Assembly (NCBI GenBank): GCA_011057845.1
Contig: DSDB01000042.1
Location: 1 to 5,375 of the forward strand
Direction of reading: 5' to 3'
From: Phycisphaerales bacterium
GTDB lineage: Bacteria; Planctomycetota; Phycisphaerae; Sedimentisphaerales; Anaerobacaceae
DNA length: 5,375 nt
A program made the translations under genes and the position numbers. The first letter of the stretch is position 1; each line of letters starts with the position of its first letter. Below, piece by piece: positions 4,915 through 5,375 of this stretch. A model generated the notes under the pieces. It saw only the letters and a list, made by a program, of their open reading frames with translations. It was not told where the DNA came from and ran no database searches.

Positions 4915-5375
4915 ATGAGACAACTGAAGGAAAATGTGCTGGAAGTCGGGGCCATTGATTGGGATCGGCGGATGTTCGATGAGTTGATTCCTCTGCCGGC
5001 TGGAACCAGCTACAACGCCTATCTGGTCAAGGGCAGCGAGAAGACGGCGCTGCTCGATACCGTGGACCCGACCAAGCTCGATGTATTGTTGGACAACCTG
5101 GTCAGGGCCGGGGTCCGGACGATCGACTACATCGTCGCGCACCACGGCGAGCAGGACCATTCGGGCAGTATAGAGCAGGTTCAGATGCTGTATCCGGACT
5201 CGAAGGTGGTCACCAACGCTAAGTGCAAGGAGATGCTCGTCGAGCATCTACGGCTCGCCGACGAGGCGTTCATGGTCGTCGAGGATGGGCAGAAGCTGTC
5301 GCTGGGGGATAAGACGCTTCAGTTTATTCTGACACCCTGGGTACACTGGCCCGAGACGATGTGTACGTACCTGGC
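4915..5375 (+). CDS. Flavodiiron protein (A-type flavoprotein), N-terminal part
   Basis: The first 153 codons are present and the gene runs off the window. The product belongs to the flavodiiron family (FprA / rubredoxin:oxygen oxidoreductase), cytosolic enzymes that reduce O2 to water or NO to N2O at a diiron site fed by FMN. Visible is the start of the metallo-beta-lactamase-like domain: VGAIDWDRRMFDELIPLPAG (11-30), TSYNAYLVKG (31-40), then IVAHHGEQDHSG (73-84) with the ligand pattern H77-x-E79-x-D81, and WVHWPET (142-148) with H144. The D81 to H144 distance of 63 residues equals that between the corresponding ligands in known flavodiiron proteins. The remaining ligands (an Asp and a His) and the flavodoxin domain would lie beyond the window. 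The ATG is chosen for AGGTGG 4 nt upstream; an in-frame TTG at 4885 would add ten residues with no family resemblance. It is separated from the upstream operon by its own promoter. Confidence 0.93.
   Translation, partial: MRQLKENVLEVGAIDWDRRMFDELIPLPAGTSYNAYLVKGSEKTALLDTVDPTKLDVLLDNLVRAGVRTIDYIVAHHGEQDHSGSIEQVQMLYPDSKVVTNAKCKEMLVEHLRLADEAFMVVEDGQKLSLGDKTLQFILTPWVHWPETMCTYL

Noticed and set aside
4903..5247. 114-codon minus-strand open frame opposite the flavodiiron gene
   Set aside because: The plus strand encodes unmistakable flavodiiron ligand motifs over the same bases.

Overview
The window is GC-rich (about 60% or a little more) bacterial chromosomal DNA with compact genes, Shine-Dalgarno sites and scattered intergenic inverted repeats. 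The gene set is an uncharacterised barrel protein, a YhbS-type acetyltransferase, LemA, DUF3137, a plant/clade-X-type phosphofructokinase and a flavodiiron protein. Together with two repeat motifs familiar from Planctomycetota/Verrucomicrobiota-type genomes, this suggests a planctomycete-like, probably anaerobic or microaerophilic bacterium. The lineage is an inference from gene content and repeat style, not from a marker gene.

Layout. Positions 2-865 (+) encode a predicted TIM-barrel protein of unknown function. It converges on a GNAT acetyltransferase gene (1039-1539, -). The convergent gap (866-1038) holds a scattered-repeat copy (899-926) and a long imperfect hairpin (965-1010), a plausible bidirectional transcription barrier without a U-tract. 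Positions 1540-1893 are a 354-bp gene-free stretch between divergent genes. It carries a perfect 8-bp-arm palindrome (1665-1683), a small palindrome (1765-1776) and a short heptamer tandem repeat (1834-1857).

A tightly packed + strand cluster follows: LemA (1894-2445), a DUF3137 membrane protein (2491-3444, 45-bp gap) and an ATP-type 6-phosphofructokinase (3451-4773, 6-bp gap). These look like one transcription unit. LemA and DUF3137 are both membrane-anchored and are often neighbours. The glycolytic enzyme directly behind them is the unusual part.

A 141-bp gap after the phosphofructokinase contains the best promoter in the window (TTGCGG, 17-bp spacer, TATAAT). Its spacer contains a G8 run and a perfect 15-bp palindrome touching the -10 box. 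It reads into a flavodiiron protein (4915 to beyond the window end), which would detoxify O2 or NO.

No RNA gene, CRISPR array, insertion sequence or phage feature was seen. I found no convincing wholly new system. The items most worth following are the promoter architecture at 4829-4857, the LemA-DUF3137-PFK gene order, and the uncharacterised barrel protein.
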